This document shows positions 25,258 to 32,887 of a stretch of DNA of 64,000 bases, piece after piece. This stretch comes from Flavobacterium psychraerolatum (GTDB lineage Bacteria; Bacteroidota; Bacteroidia; Flavobacteriales; Flavobacteriaceae), in contig NZ_JAOQMX010000010.1 in NCBI RefSeq assembly GCF_025960985.1, forward strand, positions 1-64,000. The letters are read 5' to 3'. The notes beneath the pieces were generated by a model, which saw only the letters and a list, made by a program, of their open reading frames with translations, did no database searches and was not told the DNA's origin. The position numbers and the translations under genes are program-made. Each line of letters begins with the position of its first letter. Position 1 is the first letter of the stretch.

Positions 25258-26091
25258 CTAATTTACGTATTTTAATGATACCCAGTTGTTTCTTTCGAAT
25301 TTTTTAACATACGTTAATCCTTTCTCTGTACAAGAAGCATCAATAAACGGAATGTCTTCTGTATAAAAACCACTTAATAACAACGTTCCTTTAGGGTTTA
25401 AGCAATCTATATAAGCTTGCATATCATTCAACAAGATATTACGGTTAATGTTCGCAATAATGAAGTCATACTTTTTACCTTTCAATAAAGAAGCCTCTCC
25501 TTCATAAACAGTAATGTGCTTGCAATTGTTACGTTCTGCATTTTCGATCGAATTTAAGTAGCACCAATTGTCAATATCAATAGCGTCAATAGGTTGAGCA
25601 CCTTTCATTTCGGCCAAAATTGCCAAAATTGCTGTTCCACAACCCATGTCTAAGGTTTTTAATCCTGTAACATCAGTTTCTAGTAAATGTTGAATCATCA
25701 TGTGCGTAGTTTCATGGTGACCCGTACCAAAACTCATTTTTGGCTCAATTAGAATATCAAACTCAGCATCTGTTTTTGGGTGAAAGGGAGCGCGTACATG
25801 GCAGTTTCCATCTACATCAATAGGCTCAAAGTTTTTTTCCCATTCTTCATTCCAGTTTACTTGATCGATTTCTTCAAAAGTATATTCTATTTTGAACTCT
25901 TCCGAATTTAGAATTTGGATGTTTTCCAATATAGCTTCGTCCCACAAATCTTTTTGTACAAAGGCAGATATTCCAGTTTCTGTTTCTGTAAAACTTTCAA
26001 AAGCAGCTTCTCCTAGTTCTGCAATTAGAATTTCAGATCCTAATTCCTTAGGTTCAACAGTAAAATGGTATCCAATATAAATATTTGACAT
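25258..26091 (-). CDS. prmA: Ribosomal protein L11 methyltransferase
   Basis: A 277-residue SAM-dependent enzyme that trimethylates lysines of L11. The N-terminal substrate-recognition domain (about 1-100) is followed by PKMSFGTGHHETTHMM (118-133), the typical PrmA signature, and the SAM-binding LDMGCGTAILAILA (147-160), then IDIDNWCYLNSIENAERN and IIANINRNILL. Length is close to the Bacteroidetes norm, slightly shorter than E. coli (293). A -7 box lies close upstream of the start. clpS follows. Confidence 0.93.
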   Translation of the reverse strand: MSNIYIGYHFTVEPKELGSEILIAELGEAAFESFTETETGISAFVQKDLWDEAILENIQILNSEEFKIEYTFEEIDQVNWNEEWEKNFEPIDVDGNCHVRAPFHPKTDAEFDILIEPKMSFGTGHHETTHMMIQHLLETDVTGLKTLDMGCGTAILAILAEMKGAQPIDAIDIDNWCYLNSIENAERNNCKHITVYEGEASLLKGKKYDFIIANINRNILLNDMQAYIDCLNPKGTLLLSGFYTEDIPFIDASCTEKGLTYVKKFERNNWVSLKYVN

Positions 26092-26107
26092 TTCTTAATT
26101 TTTTTTG

Positions 26108-26115
26108 CAAAGGTA
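26108..26115 (-). promoter_or_regulatory. -7 box (TACCTTTG) of prmA-clpS
   Basis: Perfect TAnnTTTG on the minus strand 17 bases before the prmA ATG. No clear -33. The remaining gap up to 26332 is AT-rich with no gene. Confidence 0.45.
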
Positions 26116-26332
26116 GCATTTCTGTATTACGGTTTTTGTATAAAGCATAAAAAAGTATTTAATTTTTGATACTACTTTATGATTGATAACCATAGAATTA
26201 TTAATTTATTTTGCCATTATTATATCACTTAATTACAATAAGAAAGAATGATTCCATAAATATGTTTTTTTCTTAAAATATTGATTTTTTTTCTTTTTTA
26301 GGAACTAAAAGGAGATTAAATATCGTTTTTGG

Positions 26333-26363
26333 TTGGATTTAATGTTGTTTTTTGTTAAATTTG
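26333..26363 (+). promoter_or_regulatory. Promoter (TTG - TAAATTTG) of the small secreted protein
   Basis: TTG at 26333-26335, 20 bases of spacing, then TAAATTTG at 26356-26363. Both elements and the spacing match the Bacteroidetes consensus. The ATG is 28 bases further on. Confidence 0.65.
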
Positions 26364-26391
26364 AAATGTTAGTAACCCAAAAAAAAGTTAA

Positions 26392-26691
26392 ATGAAAAAA
26401 ATTGTAACCCTTTTATTTGTCCTATTTTTATCTTTAAGCGTCAATGCACAACAGAAAAAAAGTTTTGATGACGCAGTAAAAACACTAAATCTTCCAAAAG
26501 AAACGGTAAGTAAACTTCAAGAAGTTAACACAGAAAGAAATGTTAAGGCAAAGGAAATCGTAGCAATGAAGCTAAATAAAGAAGACCAAAAGACTAAAAT
26601 GAGAGAATTAGCAAAAGCAACTTATCCTAAAATTAGTGGAATACTAGGAAAAGCGAAAACAAAAGAATGGTCTGCTTATTGGAGAAAATAA
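26392..26691 (+). CDS. Small secreted or periplasmic helical protein, unknown
   Basis: A 99-residue protein with a signal peptide (MKKIVTLLFVLFLSLSVNAQ, cleavage after about residue 19). The mature 80 residues are Lys- and Glu-rich and predicted fully helical: KKSFDDAVKTLNLPKETVSKLQEVNTERNVKAKEIVA and KATYPKISGILGKAKTKEWSAYWRK. It loosely resembles Spy/CpxP-like or DUF4890-like helical periplasmic proteins of Bacteroidetes, but I cannot assign a family. A consensus promoter and a strong terminator flank it, so it is a well-delimited single gene. Confidence 0.8.
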   Translation: MKKIVTLLFVLFLSLSVNAQQKKSFDDAVKTLNLPKETVSKLQEVNTERNVKAKEIVAMKLNKEDQKTKMRELAKATYPKISGILGKAKTKEWSAYWRK

Positions 26692-26711
26692 TTTTAATAT
26701 ATAAATAATAT

Positions 26712-26744
26712 AAAAAAGGCTAATCATGTAGATTAGCCTTTTTT
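26712..26744 (+). terminator. Terminator after the small secreted protein
   Basis: AAAAAAGGCTAATC/GATTAGCCTTTTTT stem with a 5-base loop and T-run. The A-run on the left would let it work in both directions. The rest of 26745-26983 contains no recognisable feature. Confidence 0.87.
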
Positions 26745-26983
26745 ATGAGTTATAATTTTAAGAAGTATACACTAACCAAAAAGCAATGAAATATCCCACA
26801 AGTACAACTCAATTATATTACAACTCAAATAAAATCTTAAAGTGACCAGTTTTTCCTAATTCATTAGTAGTTTTAAGACTGATAGATGCTTAGTCATATT
26901 TATTATTATTCTCTTTACTACTTCAATTTTAATAATTTAAACAAGAGGGTAGATAAGTTCTTAGATTGAATAATTTTCATGTA

Positions 26984-27018
26984 TAAAAAAAAGCGGTAAA
27001 ACAAAGTTTACCGCTTTC
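26984..27018 (-). terminator. Terminator after tpiA
   Basis: On the minus strand AAAGCGGTAAA/TTTACCGCTTT forms a stem followed by eight T, 23 bases after the tpiA stop. Confidence 0.85.
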
Positions 27019-27040
27019 AAGTATTTTATAATCAAATAGA

Positions 27041-27796
27041 TTATACTGCTGCTTTTACGATCGCTAAGAAATCATCTGCTTTCAAGGCTGCTCCACCAAT
27101 TAGACCACCGTCTACATCTGGTTTAGAGAAAATTTCAACTGCATTTTCTGGTTTTACACTTCCACCGTAAAGGATAGAAACTTCTTCTGCAACATCTGCT
27201 CCAAAAGATTTAAGAACAGTTTCTCTAATGAATTCGTGCATTTCTTGCGCTTGTTCTGGAGAAGCTGTTTCACCTGTACCGATAGCCCAGACTGGTTCAT
27301 AAGCCAAGACAATTTTCGACCAAGATGCTTTTTCGATTTGGAATAATCCATCACGCAATTGGTTCTCAACAATGTTGAAGTGTTGTTTGTCTTGACGGTC
27401 TTTCAACTCTTCACCAAAACAGAAAATAACGGTCATGTCATGTTTCAAAGCTGAATTTACTTTCTCAGCAATGATAGCATCTGTTTCATTAAAAATTGCT
27501 CTACGCTCAGAGTGACCTAAAATTACCGTGTTTACGCCAATGTTAGTCAACATGTCTGCAGTAATTTCTCCTGTGAATGCTCCACCTTCAGCTTGGTGTA
27601 CATTTTGTGCCGCTACAGTAATCGCTTTTCCTTCCAATTGCGTTACAGCTGCTGCCAAGTTTACAAACGTTGGTGCTACAATTACTTGAGCAGTAGTATC
27701 AGCAGGTAATTTAGCAACCAATTCATTCAATAATTCAGCAGTTTGAGTGGCATTTTTATGCATTTTCCAGTTTCCAGCTACAATTTTCTTTCTCAT
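27041..27796 (-). CDS. tpiA: Triosephosphate isomerase
   Basis: A 251-residue TIM barrel that interconverts dihydroxyacetone phosphate and glyceraldehyde-3-phosphate. Catalytic residues are in place: GNWKMHK with Lys11, LGHSERR with His95, and AYEPVWAIGTG with Glu167; phosphate-binding YGGSVKPEN is near the C-terminus. It begins 29 bases after the stop of the TlpA-like gene and ends at a terminator, so it is the last gene of the DUF1599 / DoxX / TlpA / tpiA run. Confidence 0.96.
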   Translation of the reverse strand: MRKKIVAGNWKMHKNATQTAELLNELVAKLPADTTAQVIVAPTFVNLAAAVTQLEGKAITVAAQNVHQAEGGAFTGEITADMLTNIGVNTVILGHSERRAIFNETDAIIAEKVNSALKHDMTVIFCFGEELKDRQDKQHFNIVENQLRDGLFQIEKASWSKIVLAYEPVWAIGTGETASPEQAQEMHEFIRETVLKSFGADVAEEVSILYGGSVKPENAVEIFSKPDVDGGLIGGAALKADDFLAIVKAAV

Positions 27797-27825
27797 CTTA
27801 ATTCTGTTTTGTTAAATTTTAATTT

Positions 27826-28329
27826 TTATTTTAGTTCAGTTATTGTTTTGTCTATAAGGTCAAAGTCCGTTTCAATGGCGCGGTAAAGTACTATCTTACC
27901 CGTTTTATCAATAATAATATATCTCGGAATCCAATCTACATCTACTGCTTTTGCAAACTTCCCTTTCATTTGATCGTTTGCCATATAGTGCGCTCCTTTT
28001 ATTTTGTGTGTTTTTATTCCGTTTTGCCAAGCTCCATCTGATTTGTCCATAGAGATAAAAACGTAATTTACATCTGGGTGTTTTGCTTGTAATTCTTTTA
28101 ACTTCGGCATTGCTCCAATACAATCACCGCACCAAGAAGCCCAAATTTCGATCACTGTAGTTTTACCTTCGTTCGCTTTTAATATGGATTCGAACGTGAC
28201 TTGATTGCCTTCGCGAGTCAATAAAGTTTCCTTTAATGCTTCGGGCGAAAAACTTGTTTTTTCGGTATGACTTCCTGAACACGCCAAAAAAGAGAAGAGT
28301 ATGATGAAAATGGAGGTTATTTTTTTCAA
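27826..28329 (-). CDS. TlpA-like thiol-disulfide oxidoreductase, lipoprotein
   Basis: A 167-residue thioredoxin-fold protein with a lipoprotein signal (FSFLAC, Cys17) that places it at the periplasmic face of a membrane. The active site is WASWCGDCIGAMPKL with Cys67 and Cys70; GD between the cysteines, rather than GP, is unusual but occurs in TlpA/ResA-like proteins. The cis-proline region reads VDWIPRYIIID. It may reduce or oxidise cell-envelope disulfides. It lies between a DoxX-like membrane protein that itself has a thioredoxin-like tail and tpiA. Confidence 0.85.
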   Translation of the reverse strand: MKKITSIFIILFSFLACSGSHTEKTSFSPEALKETLLTREGNQVTFESILKANEGKTTVIEIWASWCGDCIGAMPKLKELQAKHPDVNYVFISMDKSDGAWQNGIKTHKIKGAHYMANDQMKGKFAKAVDVDWIPRYIIIDKTGKIVLYRAIETDFDLIDKTITELK

Positions 28330-28515
28330 AATAATTTAATTTTTGCTAAGTTAATTAAAGTATAAAGAGTGCACTATTAAATGTGGTCTAAATTCTTTAT
28401 TTTCATATTTTTTTATCGTAAAATCAATAAAATTCTGTCGATATGATTGTGAAAACGTAATAGTTTGTTTTTCTATTAAACATTTATCATAAGAAAATGA
28501 TTTTTCATTTGAAAT

Positions 28516-29616
28516 CTATAATTTTAAAGTCGAAATGTCATTGTAATGTACTTTTTGAGTAATTGTTCCTTGATTAAGGATCACTATGCTTGGATTGGCT
28601 CTTTCGATTGTTTTCAAAGTAGTTCCATCACAGAAATAAAATTCAAAATCAAATTTATATTTTTTTTGAGTCGCAGCAATTTGTTCTGGGGTAGAAGCAG
28701 TCATAGCAATTACAGTGTAGCCCTTAGCCTTAGCCTCTGTCGTTAATGATTTTAGTGCCGTCATTCCTTCTGGAGATGCATTAGGCAAATCATATGCCAC
28801 AAATATCATCACCTTGGGTACGTACAAGAACTCCTCTTTATAATCAGAACCTTCTTTTACCATTGTGAAATCATGAATAGGAGGTACGTAGCCTTCTGTA
28901 ATAACTTTATCCTTACGATCTACAAACGTAGCTCCTTCGGGAATATTCATTAGGTCTTTCTCTGTAAATTCGGTAAGGACACCATTTACTTTATAAATAA
29001 AAACCATTTCTACAACCGATTTAGGCGCGTCTGTTGGAACTTCCATTCCTTTTTGAATGTTGGTACCTACTTGATAGGGTCTAAAGTCAATCAGAGGTAA
29101 GTGATTCAAGACATGATAACCAAACATCGCCGCAAGAGCAAAACTAGCAAACGCCAAAACAGTTTGTATTTTATTACCAAATAATGGCTTAATTAACTTT
29201 CGATTAAAAGTCAAAATCAAGATAAAAAACAACAAAACAATATCCTTTGTAAACGATTCCCATGGCGTTAAATGAAGCGCATCACCAAAGCAACCGCAAT
29301 CTTTGACTACATCAAAATAGGCAGAATAGAACGTTAAGAACGAAAATTTAATGATCATAATCAGCAAAATCCAAATGGTCCATTTTGCTTGGTAACCAAT
29401 CAATAAAAAAACACCTAAAACCACTTCAAGGATAACAATAAATAGTGCTAAAGCAAGGGTATACGGAATCAAAAAAGGCATATTGAACACGTGTTCACCA
29501 AAATATTCGCCAAGTTTATAAGAAAAACCCAGTGGGTCATTCAGTTTAATTAATCCCGAGATGATAAAAAGAACGCCGACAAAAATTCTCGAAAATTGGG
29601 TAAGTATATTTTTCAT
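28516..29616 (-). CDS. DoxX/MauE-like membrane protein with thioredoxin-like C-terminus (BT_3928-type)
   Basis: A 366-residue protein. Residues about 1-170 form a four-helix DoxX/MauE-like membrane domain (FSRIFVGVLFIISGLIKLNDPLGFSYKL...) with DVVKDCGCFGDALHLTPWESF, a cysteine motif typical of MauE-related redox proteins. Residues about 195-366 are extracytoplasmic with a thioredoxin-like fold lacking a CxxC but keeping an NPSIVIL cis-proline strand. It may shuttle reducing equivalents across the membrane to TlpA-like partners such as the next gene. It begins 12 bases after the DUF1599 gene. Confidence 0.82.
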   Translation of the reverse strand: MKNILTQFSRIFVGVLFIISGLIKLNDPLGFSYKLGEYFGEHVFNMPFLIPYTLALALFIVILEVVLGVFLLIGYQAKWTIWILLIMIIKFSFLTFYSAYFDVVKDCGCFGDALHLTPWESFTKDIVLLFFILILTFNRKLIKPLFGNKIQTVLAFASFALAAMFGYHVLNHLPLIDFRPYQVGTNIQKGMEVPTDAPKSVVEMVFIYKVNGVLTEFTEKDLMNIPEGATFVDRKDKVITEGYVPPIHDFTMVKEGSDYKEEFLYVPKVMIFVAYDLPNASPEGMTALKSLTTEAKAKGYTVIAMTASTPEQIAATQKKYKFDFEFYFCDGTTLKTIERANPSIVILNQGTITQKVHYNDISTLKL

Positions 29617-29628
29617 TCTAAAGAGGTA

Positions 29629-30171
29629 TTATTTTTTGAATCCCATTAATATTAACGCAAAAACGGAATAGTTAAGCATGTCTTGGTAGTTGGCATCGAT
29701 CCCTTCAGAAACCAATGTCTTCCCCTTATTGTCTTCAATTTGTTTCACACGCAAGAGTTTTTGCAAGATCAAATCGGTCAATGAACTCACACGCATTTCG
29801 CGCCATGCTTCACCGTAATCATGATTTTTGGCTTCCATCAATTGTTTGGTTAGCAGCGCTTTAGTATCGTATAATTCGGTAGCTTTTTCTAATGCCAAAT
29901 CAGGTTGATCAACAACACCCAGCTCCAATTGAATCAAGGCCATGATCGAATAATTAATGATTCCGATGAATTCTCCAGTTTCATCTTCGTCCACTTTTCG
30001 AACCTCATTTTCTTGTAAGCTACGGATGCGCTGTGCCTTGATGTAGATTTGATCTGTAAGCGAGGGTAGCCTCAAGATGCGCCATGCACTCCCATAATCT
30101 TTCATTTTTTTGGTGAATAACTCACGGCAAATTGCCATAACTTGATCGTATTCCTGAGAAGTATTGTTCAT
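29629..30171 (-). CDS. DUF1599-domain protein
   Basis: A 180-residue all-helical protein that contains the same module twice: 18-52 (ELFTKKMKDYGSAWRILRLPSLTDQIYIKAQRI) and 108-147 (TKQLMEAKNHDYGEAWREMRVSSLTDLILQKLLRV). The shared K-x-DYG-AWR...SLTD-I pattern is the hallmark of DUF1599, a nucleotide-modification-associated domain also seen in phages. The molecular role is unknown. It heads the run leading to tpiA and is divergent from folP, a conserved flavobacterial arrangement. Confidence 0.85.
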   Translation of the reverse strand: MNNTSQEYDQVMAICRELFTKKMKDYGSAWRILRLPSLTDQIYIKAQRIRSLQENEVRKVDEDETGEFIGIINYSIMALIQLELGVVDQPDLALEKATELYDTKALLTKQLMEAKNHDYGEAWREMRVSSLTDLILQKLLRVKQIEDNKGKTLVSEGIDANYQDMLNYSVFALILMGFKK

Positions 30172-30200
30172 TATTGATGTATATTTGTCTAAAATTTTCT

Positions 30201-30230
30201 CAAAAATAAGGATTAAATTTAAAAGTCAAA
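30201..30230 (-). promoter_or_regulatory. Promoter (TTTG - TATTTTTG) of the DUF1599-tpiA run
   Basis: On the minus strand TTTG (30227-30230) lies 18 bases before TATTTTTG (30201-30208). The start codon is 30 bases further. The upstream edge touches a long AT-rich inverted repeat. Confidence 0.5.
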
Positions 30231-30234
30231 GGTC

Positions 30235-30310
30235 GTTTAAAGTTTAAAATGTTTAAAGTTTGAGGTCGTTTCCGATTGAGACAATTTTAAACATTTTAAA
30301 ATCTTTAAAC
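30235..30310. repeat. Long AT-rich inverted repeat between DUF1599 and folP
   Basis: The left arm 30235-30257 (GTTTAAAGTTTAAAATGTTTAAA) pairs with the right arm 30286-30310 apart from a 2-base bulge, with a 28-base loop. The central 15 bases of each arm are an exact match. It lies between the two divergent start codons and could form a cruciform, though simple TTTAAA sequence makes chance symmetry more likely than usual. Confidence 0.5.
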
Positions 30311-30329
30311 TTTTAATCAATAAATCAAA

Positions 30330-31154
30330 ATGACCATAAACTGTAACGGACAATTAATAGATTTGAATGCACCCAAAGTAATGGGAATTTTGAACATAAC
30401 ACCCAATTCTTTTTTTGACGGTGGAACGTATAAAAATGAAGCTGACATTCTTTCTAAAGTAAATAAAATGCTTGTTGATGGTGCAACCTTCATTGATATC
30501 GGTGCCTATTCAAGCAAACCAAACGCCGAATTTGTTTCAGTTCAAGAAGAAATAAATCGAATCCTGCCGGTTGTAGCACTACTAATGAAGCAATTACCAG
30601 AAGTTATTCTTTCTATAGATACGTTTAGGAGTGAAGTAGCTAGGATTTGTATCGAAAGTGGTGCTGCCATAATCAATGATATTTCCGCAGGAAAATTAGA
30701 CGAAAAAATGATGGAAACCGTCGCAAAAGCACGAGTACCTTACATCATGATGCACATGAAGGGGAATCCGCAGACGATGCAAACATTGACAGATTACGAT
30801 AATATTGTAAAAGAAATGATTTTGTACTTTTCAGAAAGAGTTTTTGAAGCACGTCGTCACGGAATATCAGATATAATAATCGACCCTGGATTTGGCTTTG
30901 CAAAGACATTAGATCAAAATTTTGAAGTGATTCGAAAATTAGAAGACTTTCAAATGCTTGATTTACCATTGTTGGCGGGTATTTCTAGAAAATCAATGGT
31001 GTACAAAACACTCGAAACCAGCCCCGAAGAAGCATTAAATGGTACGACCGTTTTGAATACGATTTCGTTATCAAAAGGAGCCAATATCTTGCGGGTGCAT
31101 GATGTGAAAGAAGCCGCTGAAACAGTAAAATTATGGAATAAGTTAAAGAAATAA
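30330..31154 (+). CDS. folP: Dihydropteroate synthase
   Basis: A 274-residue TIM-barrel enzyme of folate synthesis that joins p-aminobenzoate to 6-hydroxymethyl-dihydropterin pyrophosphate; target of sulfonamides. Motifs are MGILNITPNSFFDGG (18-32, pyrophosphate binding), LSIDTFRSEVA (94-104), NDISAG (116-121), IIDPGFGFAKT, AGISRKSM and RVHDVKEA. All key residues are present. In many Flavobacteriaceae the diadenylate cyclase gene follows folP; here a lipoprotein gene abuts it instead. Confidence 0.95.
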   Translation: MTINCNGQLIDLNAPKVMGILNITPNSFFDGGTYKNEADILSKVNKMLVDGATFIDIGAYSSKPNAEFVSVQEEINRILPVVALLMKQLPEVILSIDTFRSEVARICIESGAAIINDISAGKLDEKMMETVAKARVPYIMMHMKGNPQTMQTLTDYDNIVKEMILYFSERVFEARRHGISDIIIDPGFGFAKTLDQNFEVIRKLEDFQMLDLPLLAGISRKSMVYKTLETSPEEALNGTTVLNTISLSKGANILRVHDVKEAAETVKLWNKLKK

Positions 31155-31775
31155 ATGATGAAATACCTATCTACAGCACTAGTAGTACTGCTTTTTTCAT
31201 GCGGAAAAGAGGAAAATATACAATTGCCCAAAGCGGCTAAAACTATTGTAAGCGATGTGCAAGATCACTCGCCAATTTATATTTTTTTTAGATCGAAAGA
31301 AAAAGATACGTTGGCAGAAGTAAATCGAAAAAATAGCATTATAACTACCAATTGGATTTTGAATATCGATGCACGCTTACCATTGAAATTGGTTATTCCG
31401 GAAGTGATGAAATTGCAGGAAAAGAAGCGACAAGAGAAAGCCCATAAAAATGAGAAAGCAGAGAATTTTTATGCCTACGCTGATACCATCGGAAAAAATA
31501 TGGCTTTCATTCCGTTTACGAAGGTTTTTTATAAAATTGGGAAACCGGATAAAAACAAATTAGTTTTTCATTTTCGAAAAGGAAACGATTTTATTATTTT
31601 AAATGGTGTTGAAGTTAAGAAAACAGATTTGATAACAGAATTTGGTAAAATTAAATTTGAAGTTATGCCTGATGTTGTTTTGCAGTTCGACAAGAATATG
31701 TCCTATGCTGAATATCTTCAAAATAAAATTCTAATAGAGGACTTTAAAGGTACAAATGAAGAATATATTTTTTAA
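31155..31775 (+). CDS. Putative lipoprotein of unknown function downstream of folP
   Basis: A 206-residue protein with a short lipoprotein signal (MMKYLSTALVVLLFSC, lipidated Cys16). The start directly abuts the folP stop, so translation is coupled. The mature part is mixed alpha/beta, with the KLQEKKRQEKAHKNEKAENFYAYADT segment likely helical and FNGVEVKK-like strands near the end. I do not recognise a family. It is followed by a strong terminator, so folP and this gene form a two-gene unit. The ATG at 31158 is an equally possible start. Confidence 0.75.
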   Translation: MMKYLSTALVVLLFSCGKEENIQLPKAAKTIVSDVQDHSPIYIFFRSKEKDTLAEVNRKNSIITTNWILNIDARLPLKLVIPEVMKLQEKKRQEKAHKNEKAENFYAYADTIGKNMAFIPFTKVFYKIGKPDKNKLVFHFRKGNDFIILNGVEVKKTDLITEFGKIKFEVMPDVVLQFDKNMSYAEYLQNKILIEDFKGTNEEYIF

Positions 31776-31829
31776 GCTGAATTTTTAATTGCGTCAAGTT
31801 TTAGCTGGATGATAATAAATGATTATTAA

Positions 31830-31880
31830 GAAGGCTTTATCCGAAAACGATCATGTTTTCGGCTAAAGCCTTTATTTTTT
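31830..31880 (+). terminator. Terminator of the folP unit
   Basis: AAGGCTTTATCCGAAAAC pairs with GTTTTCGGCTAAAGCCTT around a 6-base loop (one internal mismatch) and is followed by TATTTTTT. Confidence 0.85.
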
Positions 31881-31890
31881 GCAACAGTTC

Positions 31891-31910
31891 AATCGGTCTA
31901 AAGACCGATT
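31891..31910. repeat. Stand-alone hairpin AATCGGTCT-AA-AGACCGATT
   Basis: A perfect 9-bp stem with a 2-base loop just after the folP terminator and without its own U-run. Its design resembles the hairpins near the transposase fragment at the left edge (a GGTC/GACC-type stem around TAAA), so it may be a REP-like site. The rest of 31776-32032 shows nothing. Confidence 0.4.
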
Positions 31911-32032
31911 CTATTGATTTTAAAGAAATTATATTTCCAGAAAACAATGATCACTAAAACTGAAAAAGGGTCGCTTGAGAGTTTCGGTTTTTAAACTTGA
32001 AATCTTAAACAAAAAAAACTTTAAACTTTTTT

Positions 32033-32506
32033 TTATTGATGATGATAAGGTTCGTTCTTCAAAATAGTAAAACCGCGATATAATTGTTCGATAAAAAACA
32101 AGCGTACCATTTGATGGGAAAACGTCATTAGCGAAAGTGAAATTTTACCTTTTGCTTTAGCATAAACCGTATCTGAGAAACCATAAGGACCACCAATCAC
32201 AAACACAAGCGTTTTGACACCCGAGTTCATTTTTTTCTGCAAATCTTCCGAAAAAGCGACACTTGAGAATGTTTTTCCGTTTTCGTCCAACAAAATTAAT
32301 TGGTCAGTGGGTGTGATTTTCGATAAAATCAATTCGCCTTCTTTTTCTTTTTGTTGACTTTCAGACAAGTTTTTTACATTTTTTATATCTGGAATCACTT
32401 CCAAATCAAATTTGATATAAAAAGACAAACGCTTGGTGTAATCATCAATCAGGGTTTGAAGTGCTTTATTGTCAGTTTTGCCTATTGCAAGTAGTTTGAT
32501 ATTCAT
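32033..32506 (-). CDS. rlmH: 23S rRNA pseudouridine-1915 N3-methyltransferase
   Basis: A 157-residue SPOUT methyltransferase, the standard RlmH length. The SAM-binding knot is visible as LVFVIGGPYGFSDTVYAKA and the C-terminal SLMTFSHQMVRLFFIEQLYRGFTILKNEPYHH, ending in the diagnostic PYHH. It methylates pseudouridine 1915 in helix 69 of 23S rRNA. Its start overlaps the end of the DUF1801 gene by 4 bases (ATGA type), so the two are co-translated. Confidence 0.95.
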   Translation of the reverse strand: MNIKLLAIGKTDNKALQTLIDDYTKRLSFYIKFDLEVIPDIKNVKNLSESQQKEKEGELILSKITPTDQLILLDENGKTFSSVAFSEDLQKKMNSGVKTLVFVIGGPYGFSDTVYAKAKGKISLSLMTFSHQMVRLFFIEQLYRGFTILKNEPYHHQ

Positions 32507-32883
32507 GTATTTTGCTGATTTATTTGTTCTTTTCGATATACTACCATTTTAATGATTAATTCTGTTGGTAGCGGTTTGTCTAATGGGAACTGTACAGAGC
32601 CTTTTCCTTTCTTGAATTCAGTTAAATCGGTCTCAAATTTTTCTATAGTTGTAGGATGTGGATAAAATCCAACATGATTTTTATATCCAGCAATCATAAT
32701 TTGATGCTCTCTTTTTCCTCCTTCTATTAGTGAATAAGAAGGTATATTGTAATTGAATAATTCTATTGCATTTGGAGCTCCTTGTAAAATACGTTTTTTT
32801 AATTCAAGTAGCATTTTTTTTGTTCTTTCAGGTTGTGCATTAAAATATTCTGCAACTGTTTTCAAATTATCTTTTTCGCTCAT
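32503..32883 (-). CDS. DUF1801-domain protein
   Basis: A 126-residue protein of the DUF1801 (YdhG/YobT-like) family. Visible family features are PNAIELFNYNIPSYSL (37-52), HVGFYPHPTTIEKFETDL and KKGKGSVQFPLDKPLPTELIIKMVVYRKEQ, which matches the K-G-SVQFP-D-P-P pattern. Relatives include an iron-chaperone-like protein in Bacillus, but function is not settled. It is squeezed between a ModF-like ABC protein (4 bases upstream) and rlmH (overlap), in one minus-strand operon. Confidence 0.87.
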   Translation of the reverse strand: MSEKDNLKTVAEYFNAQPERTKKMLLELKKRILQGAPNAIELFNYNIPSYSLIEGGKREHQIMIAGYKNHVGFYPHPTTIEKFETDLTEFKKGKGSVQFPLDKPLPTELIIKMVVYRKEQINQQNT

Positions 32884-32887
32884 ATTT

